A stretch of 64,000 nt of DNA, taken from NCBI GenBank assembly GCA_038749025.1, contig JBCDIL010000011.1:54338-118337 (forward strand). The letters run 5' to 3'. Below the pieces are notes generated by a model. The model ran no database searches and was not told where the DNA came from. It was given only the letters and a program-made list of their open reading frames with translations. This stretch comes from JBCAXA01 sp038749025. GTDB lineage: Bacteria > Pseudomonadota > Gammaproteobacteria > Steroidobacterales > Woeseiaceae. The stretch's first letter is position 1, and every line of letters begins with the position of its first letter. The translations under genes were made by a program, and so were the position numbers. Below are positions 51,991-61,868 of this stretch, in pieces.

Positions 51991-52425
51991 ATGGAAGTCG
52001 GCCTCAGTTCAGTCGTCGCTCCCCCGCGAGCATGGTTGGAAGCGCACAAAATACGCATCACTGAACAGCGTCTCAGAATCGCGGAGTTGCTGTTGGTGGG
52101 CGAGCAGCATGTGTCGGCTGATGCACTGGTCAGGCGATTGGCGAGCCGCGGAGAGGGCATCGCGCGAGCGACGGTTTACAACACACTCAACCTTTTCGCC
52201 GATGAAGGGTTAGTCCGGCGCGTGTTCGTCGACCGAGAGCGGGTGTATTTCGATACCCGGGTGGCCCCGCATGCACACTTTTACAATGTCGATACCGGTG
52301 AGTTGACCGACATCGCGCCCGGCGGGTTGCGTTGCTGGCGACTTGCCGATTTACCCGCCGGTACTAGCGAGCTCGACATCGACATCGTCGTCCGACTGCA
52401 AAACGCGCGTTCTGGCCGTTCTTAG
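51991..52425 (+). CDS. Fur-family regulator, Irr-like
   Basis: ATG at 51991 gives 144 residues. The winged helix (ITEQRLRIAELLLVGEQHVS) and GIARATVYNTLNLFADEGLV are Fur family. The dimerisation half has APHAHFYNVDTGELTDIAPG, which is close to the Irr-type HHHFYDExTGEL pattern and lacks the CxxC zinc pairs of classical Fur. Irr senses iron through haem in alphaproteobacteria; the N-terminal haem motif is not seen here. The neighbouring gene downstream is tRNA-Thr, so it is monocistronic. Confidence 0.85.
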   Translation: MEVGLSSVVAPPRAWLEAHKIRITEQRLRIAELLLVGEQHVSADALVRRLASRGEGIARATVYNTLNLFADEGLVRRVFVDRERVYFDTRVAPHAHFYNVDTGELTDIAPGGLRCWRLADLPAGTSELDIDIVVRLQNARSGRS

Positions 52426-52483
52426 GCCGTAGCACCCTCTAAACGCTTGCTTTATACTCGCTCGCCCGTTTGGGGCACCCCGT

Positions 52484-52559
<76 letters not shown>

Positions 52560-52703
52560 GCTCCGCCCATGGCAAGTTCCGGCTGGTCATTACGTCGCTC
52601 TCGTTGCGGCTAACTGTGAACCGTGCCACTCGACCGGCGGTGTCGGTAACGCGATACTGGCGAGCGTGCAGCCACGAATCGATTGACTTACGGCACATCG
52701 ACT

Positions 52704-53927
52704 ATGTCTACAGAGCATTGTGTTGTTATTGGCGCAAGCCACGCGGGCAGCCAAGTCGCGTTAAACCTCGCGAAAGCTGGTTGGCACGGATCGGTCACGC
52801 TAATTGGTGATGAGCCGCACATGCCGTATCACCGACCACCGCTGTCGAAAGATTTTCTGGCCGGTGCGAAGACCATTGAACAATTGCACCTACGCCCGGA
52901 CGCCCAATACAAAAATGCGAACGTACGGTTGCGTCTTGGTGAGACGGTTACCGCTATCGACCGCAACAAACAACGATTGTCGTTAGGCGACGGCAGTGAA
53001 CTCAGCTACGACCGATTGGTGTTGGCAACCGGCGCCCGGGTGCGTCACTTACCGGTGCCCGGTGCCGATTTAGGTCGTGTCCATTACCTGCGCAATGCGG
53101 CTGACAGTCACGCGATTCAAGCCAGCGCCGAATCCGCCGAGCGTGTCGCAGTCATCGGTGGTGGCTACATCGGATTGGAAGCGGCGGCGACGCTGCGCAA
53201 GCGCGGCGCTGCGGTAACGGTAATCGAGGCGGCCGAGCGTGTATTACAGCGTGTAACGTCGCCTCAGATGTCGACTTTTTTCGAGCGCGTGCATACGGAA
53301 GAGGGCGTTAACGTGAGGACCGGTACCGGCGTCACGCAACTGGTGGGCGATTCCACCGTTGCTGCGGTTGAGCTCGCCGATGGCACGCGAATCGATACTG
53401 ACCTTGTCATTGTCGGAATCGGGGTCTTGCCGAACGTTGAACTGGCTGAAGCGGTCGGACTCGACTGCAACAACGGCATCGTCGTCGATGAGTTCGCACG
53501 TACGAGCGATCCACACATCTGGGCCTGTGGCGATTGCGCGGTCGGATTGAACGTACACCTCGAGCAACGCTTGCGACTGGAGTCCGTCCAAAATGCTAAC
53601 GACCAAGGTATGATCGTCGCGCGCGGCATCGCGGGCGATGCACAAGCGTACGCCGCGGTGCCCTGGTTTTGGTCGGATCAGTTTGATGTCAAACTGCAGA
53701 TTGCTGGATTGGCGGAAAACTACTCAAGCACGGTCATACGTGGTGACAAAGACGCCGGACGTTCGTTCGCTCTGTGCTACCTCGACGGCAATCGATTAGT
53801 GGCTGTTGATGCAGTCAACCGACCACGCGACTTTGTCATGGCACGTCAGTTACTGGCGGATAACGCCTGCGTAGATATAGAGCGGTTATCGCGAACCGAG
53901 ACTTCGCTTAACGAGTGCCGACTTTGA
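52704..53927 (+). CDS. FAD-dependent ferredoxin-reductase-like oxidoreductase
   Basis: ATG at 52704 gives 407 residues with two Rossmann motifs (VVIGASHAGSQVALNL and VAVIGGGYIGLEAAATL), the FAD-binding WACGDCAVG and the C-terminal reductase domain. It resembles the NAD-dependent reductases that feed ferredoxin or rubredoxin in aromatic and alkane oxygenases. No ferredoxin or oxygenase gene is beside it. The methylcrotonyl-CoA carboxylase genes follow after a gap of 59 bases. Confidence 0.88.
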   Translation: MSTEHCVVIGASHAGSQVALNLAKAGWHGSVTLIGDEPHMPYHRPPLSKDFLAGAKTIEQLHLRPDAQYKNANVRLRLGETVTAIDRNKQRLSLGDGSELSYDRLVLATGARVRHLPVPGADLGRVHYLRNAADSHAIQASAESAERVAVIGGGYIGLEAAATLRKRGAAVTVIEAAERVLQRVTSPQMSTFFERVHTEEGVNVRTGTGVTQLVGDSTVAAVELADGTRIDTDLVIVGIGVLPNVELAEAVGLDCNNGIVVDEFARTSDPHIWACGDCAVGLNVHLEQRLRLESVQNANDQGMIVARGIAGDAQAYAAVPWFWSDQFDVKLQIAGLAENYSSTVIRGDKDAGRSFALCYLDGNRLVAVDAVNRPRDFVMARQLLADNACVDIERLSRTETSLNECRL

Positions 53928-53986
53928 TCGCTGCGCTTGGGGTGCATGCTAGACTCCGCGACATCTAGAGGCACTCGCAACGACGG

Positions 53987-55594
53987 ATGACGATCCTCAA
54001 ACCTTCATTGACGGCGGACGAGCCTGAGTTTCATTCCAATGCGGCAGCGCTAGCCGCGCAATCCGCTGAGCTTGAGGCCCTGCTCAAAAAGGTGCAAGAC
54101 GGTGGCGGTGACGCCGCACAGGAGCGGCATACGGCGCGCGGCAAAATGCTCGTTCGTGATCGTATTGACAAACTGATCGATCCCGGCTCGGCATTTCTTG
54201 AACTGTCGGCACTCGCCGCGTACGACGTTTATGATGATCACGTACCGAGTGCTGGAATTGTTACCGGTGTCGGACGCATCGCTGGTGTCGAATGCATGGT
54301 AGTAGCGAATGATGCCACGGTAAAAGGCGGTACCTATTTTCCATTGACCGTGAAAAAGCATTTGCGGGCTCAAGAGATCGCGCTTGAGAACGCGTTGCCA
54401 TGCATCTACCTCGTTGACTCAGGTGGCGCGTTCTTGCCGATGCAAGCGGATGTCTTCCCGGATCGCGATCACTTTGGTCGTATCTTCTTTAACCAGGCGC
54501 AGTTATCGGCCAGCAATATCCCGCAACTCGCCGTTGTAATGGGTTCGTGTACAGCGGGCGGTGCTTATGTGCCCGCCATGGCCGATGAGACGATCATCGT
54601 TCGAGAGCAAGGCACGATTTTCCTGGGTGGCCCGCCGCTGGTCCGCGCCGCGACCGGGGAAGTGGTTTCGGCGGAAGAGTTAGGCGGTGCCGATGTGCAT
54701 TGTCGCGAGTCGGGTGTTGCTGATCATTACGCGACCAACGACGAGCATGCTTTGCTGCTTGCGCGAGCGGCCGTTGCTCGGCTTAATCGGCGCAAAGACG
54801 TGTCACTCGATGTCGCAGCGCCGGTAGAGCCGTTGTACGACACCGATGACATTCTCGGGGTCGTGCCAGCTGATCCACGAACGCCGATGCCTATTCGTGA
54901 CGTACTGGCTTATCTCGTCGACGGATCCGAGCTCGATGAATTTAAGACCTTGTATGGTGAAACGCTGGTCTGTGGTTTTGCCCGCTTAGGAGGCTACCCG
55001 ATCGGTATCGTCGCGAACGACGGTATCTTGTTTGGTGAGTCGGCCGAGAAAGGCGCGCACTTTGTGCAGCTGTGCGCGCAGCGCCGTATCCCATTGCTAT
55101 TCGTCCAGAACATCACCGGTTTTATGGTCGGCAAAGATTATGAGGCCGGGGGTATCGCCAAGCACGGTGCGAAGCTCGTCAATGCGGTTGCAACCGCTGC
55201 GGTACCGAAACTGACGTTGATTGTCGGGTCTAGCTACGGCGCCGGCAACTACGGCATGTGCGGGCGCGCCTACGGGCCGCGCTTCCTATTCAGTTGGCCA
55301 AACGCGCGTATTTCAGTGATGGGTGGCGAGCAAGCCGCGAAGGTCTTATCGACAGTCAAACGCGATCAGCAAGCCAAAAGCGGTGAGTCCATCGACGAAG
55401 CAGCGATAGAGTCTTTCGAAGGCCGCATTCGTGAGCGTTACGAACGCGAAGGCCACGCGTTCTTTGCATCGGCGCGCTTGTGGGACGATGGCGTTATCGA
55501 TCCGCGCCAAACGCGCCGCGCGCTGACGCTTGCGTTATCGGCCGCCTTGAACGCGCCGGTGCCCGCGTCACGGCACGGTGTCTTTCGGATGTAA
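53987..55594 (+). CDS. Acyl-CoA carboxylase, carboxyltransferase subunit (probable methylcrotonyl-CoA)
   Basis: The 535-residue protein has carboxyltransferase motifs: ARGKMLVRDRIDKLIDPGSA, SCTAGGAYVPAMADE and the C-terminal FLFSWPNARISVMGGEQAAK. Length and order match methylcrotonoyl-CoA carboxylase beta subunit in leucine breakdown; geranyl-CoA carboxylase is a close alternative. It is followed after two bases by the biotin-carrying subunit. The adjacent isovaleryl-CoA dehydrogenase and hydratase usually found in such clusters are absent here. Confidence 0.87.
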   Translation: MTILKPSLTADEPEFHSNAAALAAQSAELEALLKKVQDGGGDAAQERHTARGKMLVRDRIDKLIDPGSAFLELSALAAYDVYDDHVPSAGIVTGVGRIAGVECMVVANDATVKGGTYFPLTVKKHLRAQEIALENALPCIYLVDSGGAFLPMQADVFPDRDHFGRIFFNQAQLSASNIPQLAVVMGSCTAGGAYVPAMADETIIVREQGTIFLGGPPLVRAATGEVVSAEELGGADVHCRESGVADHYATNDEHALLLARAAVARLNRRKDVSLDVAAPVEPLYDTDDILGVVPADPRTPMPIRDVLAYLVDGSELDEFKTLYGETLVCGFARLGGYPIGIVANDGILFGESAEKGAHFVQLCAQRRIPLLFVQNITGFMVGKDYEAGGIAKHGAKLVNAVATAAVPKLTLIVGSSYGAGNYGMCGRAYGPRFLFSWPNARISVMGGEQAAKVLSTVKRDQQAKSGESIDEAAIESFEGRIRERYEREGHAFFASARLWDDGVIDPRQTRRALTLALSAALNAPVPASRHGVFRM

Positions 55595-55596
55595 GC

Positions 55597-57606
55597 ATGA
55601 TTACTCGGCTATTGATCGCTAACCGCGGGGAGATCGCTTGCCGCGTCCAACGCACGGCGCGTCGCCTCGGTATCGCTACGGTCGCTGTGTATTCAGATGC
55701 GGACGAACAAGCGCTGCACGTTCGTGGTGCCGATGCCGCGGTTCATCTCGGTCCGGCGCCGGCGGAGAAAAGCTACCTCAATATGGAGCGAATTTTGGCG
55801 GCGGCGCGAGAGACCGGTGCCGATGCGGTTCATCCAGGTTACGGCTTCTTGTCAGAAAACGCTGCGTTTGCCGAGCGTTGTCGCGCGGCCGGTACTACGT
55901 TCGTAGGACCGCCGGCGGCAGCCATTGCGGCAATGGGTTCAAAGTCGGCGGCCAAACAAGCGATGATCGACGCCGGTGTGCCGGTGCTGCCGGGCTACCA
56001 CGGCCGTGACGACAGCGCGTCAGTGTTGCTCGCCGAGGCGACCAAGATCGGTTTCCCGGTCTTGCTAAAGGCCATCGCCGGCGGCGGTGGTAAAGGCATG
56101 CGAATCGTCACCAATCCCGACGATTTCGAGTCGCAATACGCCGCCGCGAGTCGCGAGGCGCTCGCGAGCTTCGGCAACGGCACGATGCTGGTTGAGAAAT
56201 ACCTGACCGCGCCCCGCCATGTCGAAGTGCAAGTGTTCTGTGACAGTTATGGCAACGGCGTGTATTTGTTTGAGCGTGACTGCTCGCTGCAACGGCGCCA
56301 TCAAAAAGTCATTGAGGAGGCGCCGGCGCCAGGACTCTCGGCCAGTGAGCGTCAGGCGCTAGGGGAGAGTGCCGTCCAGGCGGCCAAAGCGGTCGCCTAC
56401 GAAGGCGCCGGGACGGTCGAGTTTCTGCTCGATAGCGACCGTCGGTTTTACTTCATGGAAATGAACACCCGGCTACAGGTTGAGCATCCGGTCACCGAGC
56501 TGATTACCGGCCAGGATCTGGTGGAGTGGCAGCTACGGGTAGCTGCGGGAGAGGCGTTGCCGTGCTCACAAGCGGACCTTGCCATAAACGGCCACGCGGT
56601 AGAGGCTCGGTTGTACGCCGAGGACGCCGAAAACGGTTTTTTGCCGCAGAGTGGTCGGCTCACATCGCTGACGTTGCCGGCGGCGGGCGACGGGGTGCGC
56701 GTCGACACCGGTGTACAAACCGGCGATACAGTGAGCGTCCATTACGACCCAATGATTGCGAAGATCATCGCTTGGGGCGCGGATCGCGAGACAGCTATCG
56801 ATCGCTTATGCCAAGCACTCGCCGATGTCGAAGTGAATGGCCTCGTTACCAATGTTCGTTTGCTTTACGCGCTGGTCGCGCATCCGGCGTTTCGTCGCGT
56901 CGAACTCGATACCGGGTTTATTGAACGTCACCACAGCGATTTATTTGCCGGTGGCGAAGATGCGTTGCGCTGGTATCTAGCAGCCGTCGCCGCGACGCTC
57001 TTGGATGATCGGCGGCGTGCCGAGCAAGCCGCGACGGGCGATCCCTATTCGCCGTGGCTTGTTGGCGACGGCTTTCGCTTGGGCGTTCGCGCATCGCAAT
57101 CGCTCGTTCTTCGACTCGGCGACGACGAGCGAACACTCGCGACTCATGTCACCCCATTGCCCGACGGTCGCTACCGAATTGACGCGATGAGTGCTGGCGA
57201 ACAGCAAACGGCTATCGGCGCACTAAACGGCGAAGCGCTTGATCTAGAACTTGGTGGCGTGCGTGAACGTTGGCGTGCGCGGGTTGGGTTATCATCTGTA
57301 CGGCTGTTTGCCCGCGACGGGGCGGCCAACGTGGTTGTCTTGCGACCGACCCTCGCTTCATTCGCCGACGAGGAGCAGGAACCGAGCGCCGTCGCACCGA
57401 TGAGCGGTACCGTGATTCGCGTCGATGTTGAAACCGGTCAAACCGTGCCGGCCGGAACAACGTTGGTTATCGTCGAGGCGATGAAAATGGAGCACCCGAT
57501 CAAAACCGTGCAAACGACGACAATCGCCGCTGTCCATTGTGCCGTCGGTGATCAGGTCAAAGGCGGGCAGTCGTTAGTTGCCTTCGCTACCGACGACGAC
57601 ACTTAA
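55597..57606 (+). CDS. Acyl-CoA carboxylase, biotin carboxylase/biotin-carrier subunit (probable methylcrotonyl-CoA)
   Basis: ATG at 55597 gives 669 residues; the longer frame from 55480 only overlaps the previous gene. It has the biotin carboxylase domain (MITRLLIANRGEIACRVQ, GGGGKGMR, EMNTRLQVEHPVTE) and a C-terminal biotinyl lysine in VEAMKMEHPIK. It works with the upstream carboxyltransferase to carboxylate methylcrotonyl-CoA or a related acyl-CoA. The stop overlaps the convergent fumarase stop. Confidence 0.9.
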   Translation: MITRLLIANRGEIACRVQRTARRLGIATVAVYSDADEQALHVRGADAAVHLGPAPAEKSYLNMERILAAARETGADAVHPGYGFLSENAAFAERCRAAGTTFVGPPAAAIAAMGSKSAAKQAMIDAGVPVLPGYHGRDDSASVLLAEATKIGFPVLLKAIAGGGGKGMRIVTNPDDFESQYAAASREALASFGNGTMLVEKYLTAPRHVEVQVFCDSYGNGVYLFERDCSLQRRHQKVIEEAPAPGLSASERQALGESAVQAAKAVAYEGAGTVEFLLDSDRRFYFMEMNTRLQVEHPVTELITGQDLVEWQLRVAAGEALPCSQADLAINGHAVEARLYAEDAENGFLPQSGRLTSLTLPAAGDGVRVDTGVQTGDTVSVHYDPMIAKIIAWGADRETAIDRLCQALADVEVNGLVTNVRLLYALVAHPAFRRVELDTGFIERHHSDLFAGGEDALRWYLAAVAATLLDDRRRAEQAATGDPYSPWLVGDGFRLGVRASQSLVLRLGDDERTLATHVTPLPDGRYRIDAMSAGEQQTAIGALNGEALDLELGGVRERWRARVGLSSVRLFARDGAANVVVLRPTLASFADEEQEPSAVAPMSGTVIRVDVETGQTVPAGTTLVIVEAMKMEHPIKTVQTTTIAAVHCAVGDQVKGGQSLVAFATDDDT

Positions 57607-59132
57607 ACGCCCGCGCCGCTTTGGCGGCGTTCGAACAGAATCTCCTTCCACTCAGCGGGCCCAGTCTTATGAACCGCCTCACCGCGTGCATCGACCGCGA
57701 CCGTGACCGGCATGTCTTCTACAACGAACTCGTGAATGGCCTCCATGCCGAGGTCGGCGAAAGCGACTACGCGCGCTTCGCGAATCGCTTTGCTGACAAG
57801 GTAGGCGGCGCCGCCGACCGCCATCAAGTAACACGCTTCGTGTCGTGCGATAGAGGCGACAGTATCGGGACCGCGTTCCGCTTTCCCAACCATGCCGAGT
57901 AGACCGGCCTCGGCCAGCATTTTGTCGGTGAATTTGTCCATTCTCGTCGCGGTGGTTGGGCCAGCGGGACCTACGACTTCATCACCAACGGCATCAACCG
58001 GGCCGACGTAGTAAATGAAGCGATTCTTGAAGTCGACGCCATCGGGTAGCGGTTCGCCGCGGTCGATTAGATCGACGAGTCGTTTGTGGGCCGCGTCGCG
58101 GCCGGTCAGCATCGTACCGGACAATAGCAACGTGTCGCCGGGTTGCCAGGTAGCCACCTCTTCGCGCGTCACGGTATCGAGATTGACGCGTCGTGCCGCT
58201 GGGCCGACTTCGAAACTTACCGCCGGCCAGTCATCCAATTGGGGTGGCGTTTGCAAGCTTGGCCCGTCGCCCGTCAATGTAAACGATGCGTGCCGTGTTG
58301 CCGCACAATTCGGAATCATAGCGATTGGTTTGTTCGCAGCGTGCGTCGGATAGTCGTGGACTTTGACATCCAGCACCGTTGTGAGTCCGCCAAGCCCTTG
58401 TGCGCCAATGCCAAGCGCGTTGACCTTATCGAATATTTCCAGGCGCAGCTCCTCGCTGCGACTCTGTGGCCCCCGCGTTTGCAACTCGTGGATGTCGATC
58501 GGTTCCATCAATGACGCTTTGGCCAAGGCCATCGCCTTCTCGGCGGTTCCGCCGATGCCGATACCGAGCATACCCGGCGGGCACCAACCCGCGCCCATTG
58601 TCGGGACCGTATTCAAAACCCAATCGACCACGCTATCGGATGGGTTGAGCATCGCAAACTTTGATTTCGCCTCCGAGCCACCTCCTTTGGCGGCGACTTC
58701 GATATGGACCGTATCGCCGGGTACGAGACGTGTGTGAATAACGGCCGGTGTGTTGTCGCCGGTGTTCTTGCGCGCGCCGTCGGGGTCGTCAAGGATCGAT
58801 GCCCGCAACGGGTTGTCGGGGTGTTGGTAGGCAATACGAACGCCTTCGTTAATGATCTCCTCCAATGCCCGATCGGTATCCCAACGAACCTGCATGCCGA
58901 CATCCGCAAAGACCGTCACGATGCCCGTGTCTTGGCAAATAGGCCGATGACCTTCGGCGCACATCCTTGAGTTCGCCAAGATCTGCGCCATCGCCGCTTT
59001 GGCGGCCGGCGACTCTTCGCGCTGCCAAGCGGCGTGGACAGCATGGATGAAATCGAGAGGATGGTAGTAAGAGATAAACTGCAAAGCGTCACTGACACTA
59101 GCGACGAGATCTTGCTCGCGGATGAGGCTCAT
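57603..59132 (-). CDS. Class I fumarate hydratase (4Fe-4S)
   Basis: The 509-residue class I fumarase has the three Fe-S cysteines in RPICQDTG, IPNCAATRH and HEACYLMA. GIGIGGTAEKAMALAK and TATRMDKFTDKML are further family signatures. It converts fumarate to malate in the TCA cycle and is oxygen-sensitive compared with class II FumC. Its stop overlaps the carboxylase subunit by four bases, and it is divergent from the formaldehyde dehydrogenase gene. Confidence 0.95.
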   Translation of the reverse strand: MSLIREQDLVASVSDALQFISYYHPLDFIHAVHAAWQREESPAAKAAMAQILANSRMCAEGHRPICQDTGIVTVFADVGMQVRWDTDRALEEIINEGVRIAYQHPDNPLRASILDDPDGARKNTGDNTPAVIHTRLVPGDTVHIEVAAKGGGSEAKSKFAMLNPSDSVVDWVLNTVPTMGAGWCPPGMLGIGIGGTAEKAMALAKASLMEPIDIHELQTRGPQSRSEELRLEIFDKVNALGIGAQGLGGLTTVLDVKVHDYPTHAANKPIAMIPNCAATRHASFTLTGDGPSLQTPPQLDDWPAVSFEVGPAARRVNLDTVTREEVATWQPGDTLLLSGTMLTGRDAAHKRLVDLIDRGEPLPDGVDFKNRFIYYVGPVDAVGDEVVGPAGPTTATRMDKFTDKMLAEAGLLGMVGKAERGPDTVASIARHEACYLMAVGGAAYLVSKAIREARVVAFADLGMEAIHEFVVEDMPVTVAVDARGEAVHKTGPAEWKEILFERRQSGAGV

Positions 59133-59224
59133 GCGTGAGGTCCGTTCGATGGTAACTGACAGGCAAAGTGCCTTGCGGTTATTCTATCGTCGCTAGGGGT
59201 CAAAAAAATACAGAGGGGATCGCC

Positions 59225-60334
59225 GTGAAGTCACAAGCCGCTGTCGCTGTTGCCGCGGGCAAACCGCTGGAAATCCACACGGTCGATGTGGGCGGGCCCG
59301 AGGCCGGGGAGGTGCTGGTTGAGATCATGGCGACCGGTGTTTGCCATACCGACGCGTTTACGTTGTCCGGCGACGATCCCGAAGGTCTGTTTCCGGCCAT
59401 TCTCGGGCACGAGGGCGCCGGTATCGTGCGCGAAGTCGGCGAGGGTGTGACGTCACTCGTTCCGGGTGATCATGTCATTCCGCTGTACACCGCCGAGTGT
59501 CGAGAGTGTGAATATTGCCTGCACCCAAAGACAAACCTTTGCCAAGCGGTTCGCGCGACCCAGGGACAAGGGCTGATGCCAAATGGCACGAGCCGCTTCT
59601 CATTGGGTGACGACTCGCTATTCCACTACATGGGGTGTTCGACGTTCTCCAACTTCACGGTCTTGCCGGAAGTGTCACTTGCGAAGATTCGTCGCGACGC
59701 ACCGTTCGACAAGGTTTGCTACATCGGTTGCGGTGTCACGACGGGCGTCGGTGCGGTCGTGTTCGAGGCGAAAGTTGAGCCGGGTTCGAAAGTCGTCGTC
59801 TTTGGTCTCGGCGGCATCGGCTTGAACGTTATCCAGGGGGCGCGCATGGTCGGCGCCGACCAAATTATTGGCGTCGATATCAATCCGTCGAAAGTGAAAT
59901 TGGCGACCAAGTTCGGCATGACGGATTTTCTCAATCCTAAAGACGTTGACGATGTGGTCGAGGCCTTGGTCGATATGACCGGCGGCGGTGCGGACTACAC
60001 GTTTGAATGCATCGGCCGCGTTGAAACGATGCGCCAAGCCCTGGAGTGCTGTCACAAAGGATGGGGCGAGAGCATCATCATTGGTGTGGCTGGTGCGGGC
60101 CAGGAGATTTCGACGCGACCGTTTCAGCTCGTAACTGGTCGCGTATGGCGTGGCACTGCGTTTGGTGGTGCTCGTGGCCGAACCGATGTACCGAAGATTG
60201 TTGATTGGTACATGGACGGCAAAATCAACATCGACGACTTAATTACCCATACGATGCCGTTGGCCGAAATCAACAACGCGTTTGAGTTGATGCACGCGGG
60301 CGAGAGTATCCGTTCGGTCGTACTGTTTGACTAA
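59225..60334 (+). CDS. frmA: S-(hydroxymethyl)glutathione dehydrogenase / class III alcohol dehydrogenase
   Basis: GTG at 59225 follows a GAGGGG ribosome site and gives 369 residues, as in other class III enzymes. Zinc ligands are in GVCHTDAF and GHEGAG and the structural zinc in CRECEYCLHPKTNLC. The NAD-binding segment is VFGLGGIGLNVIQGA. It oxidises S-hydroxymethylglutathione in formaldehyde detoxification, and S-nitrosoglutathione. No S-formylglutathione hydrolase gene lies beside it. The 3' end overlaps the DASS transporter start. Confidence 0.95.
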   Translation: MKSQAAVAVAAGKPLEIHTVDVGGPEAGEVLVEIMATGVCHTDAFTLSGDDPEGLFPAILGHEGAGIVREVGEGVTSLVPGDHVIPLYTAECRECEYCLHPKTNLCQAVRATQGQGLMPNGTSRFSLGDDSLFHYMGCSTFSNFTVLPEVSLAKIRRDAPFDKVCYIGCGVTTGVGAVVFEAKVEPGSKVVVFGLGGIGLNVIQGARMVGADQIIGVDINPSKVKLATKFGMTDFLNPKDVDDVVEALVDMTGGGADYTFECIGRVETMRQALECCHKGWGESIIIGVAGAGQEISTRPFQLVTGRVWRGTAFGGARGRTDVPKIVDWYMDGKINIDDLITHTMPLAEINNAFELMHAGESIRSVVLFD

Positions 60335-61799
60335 GCCTACGGCAGCACAACGTCGCGTTAGCGACCTCGGTTTATGGGCGGGTTTACTGATCGCGGCTTG
60401 CCTGATTGCCGTACCTGGCCCACAAACGTTAAGCGACGCGGCGTGGCTGACCGTGGTGATGGTCGTGCTGATGGTGATCTGGTGGATAACCGAGGCGGTA
60501 CCAATCGCCGTTACCTCGCTCGTACCGTTGGTTGTCCTGCCGGTCGGCGGCGTCATGCCGATCGCCGAAGCCGCGGTACCGTACTCGAGCCCAATTGTTC
60601 TATTGCTACTCGGCGGCTTCATCATTGCAACATCGGTGGAGCGATGGAATCTGCACCGCCGACTCGCACTTGGCATCGTTGTTCGGGCCGGTGAACACCC
60701 GCAGGCGATTGTTGGTGGCTTTATGCTGGCTGCCGCTTTGTTGTCGATGTGGATTTCGAATACAGCAACGACCATCATGTTGGCGCCGATTGCGCTATCG
60801 GTGGCGCGCGCCATCGTCGGACCTGATCGGGTTGGAGCGCCGTTAACACTGTCGCTGTTGCTCGGTCTCGCTTACGGCGCATCCATCGGCGGTATCGCAA
60901 CACCGGTTGGAACGCCAACCAATCTGATTGTGATGGCTTATCTCGACAGCGAGCTCGGCATCGAAGTGGGGTTTGCCGATTGGTTAACACTGGGTCTACC
61001 GGTCGTTGTTTTGTTGCTGCCATTCGCTTGGCTGGTCGTTACGCGCTGGGCGATTCGTATCGAGGCGACCGATGGTCGCAGTGGGCGCGAGGTCATTGCC
61101 CGTGAACTCGCGTCGCTCGGACCGATGTCGGCGCCCGAGCGCCGTGTTCTCGTAACGTTCGTCGTTATCGCTGCACTGTGGATCTTCCGTAAGCCACTAA
61201 CGGCGCTGTCGTTCGGATCGCTAACGCCGTTTGCCGGATTGACCGATCACGTTATCGCGATTGCCGGCGCGATCGTGCTGTTTCTGATCCCAGCCGGGCG
61301 TGATGGCGAGCGGTTACTCGACTGGGATACGGCGGTACGAATTCCGTGGGGGGTCGCATTGTTGTTTGGCGGTGGCCTCAGTATGGCCGCGGCGATAACC
61401 AAGACCGGTCTCGCCGGTTGGCTCGGAACCCAGCTCGCCGGCATCGCCGCCTTACCGCAGGGGCTACTGATCGTCGCATTGGTGTTATTCGTTATTTTCG
61501 CTACCGAGCTCGCTAGCAATGTCGCTACCGCCTCCGCACTGTTGCCCATATTAGGGGCCCTCGCGATCGCCGGGGGTGTCGACCCGGTGTTGCTGTCCGT
61601 GCCGGTGGCCATGGCCGCAAGTTGCGCGTTCATGCTGCCGATCGCGACCGGACCCAACGCGATCGCGTTTTCAACCGGCGAAGTCGCGATGCCCGCCATG
61701 GCACGCGTTGGATTCATGCTAAATCTCCTCGCCGTCGGCTTGATCAGTACGGTCCTGATCGCGATCGGACCATTGATGGTGGCGCGCCTGACGGGCTAA
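60327..61799 (+). CDS. SLC13/DASS-family sodium-coupled carboxylate or sulfate transporter
   Basis: The 490-residue membrane protein has about 11-12 hydrophobic segments and the two SNT-type hairpins of the DASS family (MWISNTATTIMLAP and LASNVATASALLP). The TTG start at 60327 overlaps the preceding gene by eight bases, so the two may be co-translated. Di- and tricarboxylates or sulfate are typical substrates; the choice cannot be made from sequence. Confidence 0.9.
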   Translation: MTKPTAAQRRVSDLGLWAGLLIAACLIAVPGPQTLSDAAWLTVVMVVLMVIWWITEAVPIAVTSLVPLVVLPVGGVMPIAEAAVPYSSPIVLLLLGGFIIATSVERWNLHRRLALGIVVRAGEHPQAIVGGFMLAAALLSMWISNTATTIMLAPIALSVARAIVGPDRVGAPLTLSLLLGLAYGASIGGIATPVGTPTNLIVMAYLDSELGIEVGFADWLTLGLPVVVLLLPFAWLVVTRWAIRIEATDGRSGREVIARELASLGPMSAPERRVLVTFVVIAALWIFRKPLTALSFGSLTPFAGLTDHVIAIAGAIVLFLIPAGRDGERLLDWDTAVRIPWGVALLFGGGLSMAAAITKTGLAGWLGTQLAGIAALPQGLLIVALVLFVIFATELASNVATASALLPILGALAIAGGVDPVLLSVPVAMAASCAFMLPIATGPNAIAFSTGEVAMPAMARVGFMLNLLAVGLISTVLIAIGPLMVARLTG

Positions 61800-61868
61800 C
61801 CCAAAGAGCGAACCACATCGACCGGAAACGGTCATAATTACTGACGATGTCGTCGAGGAGTGTTACCG

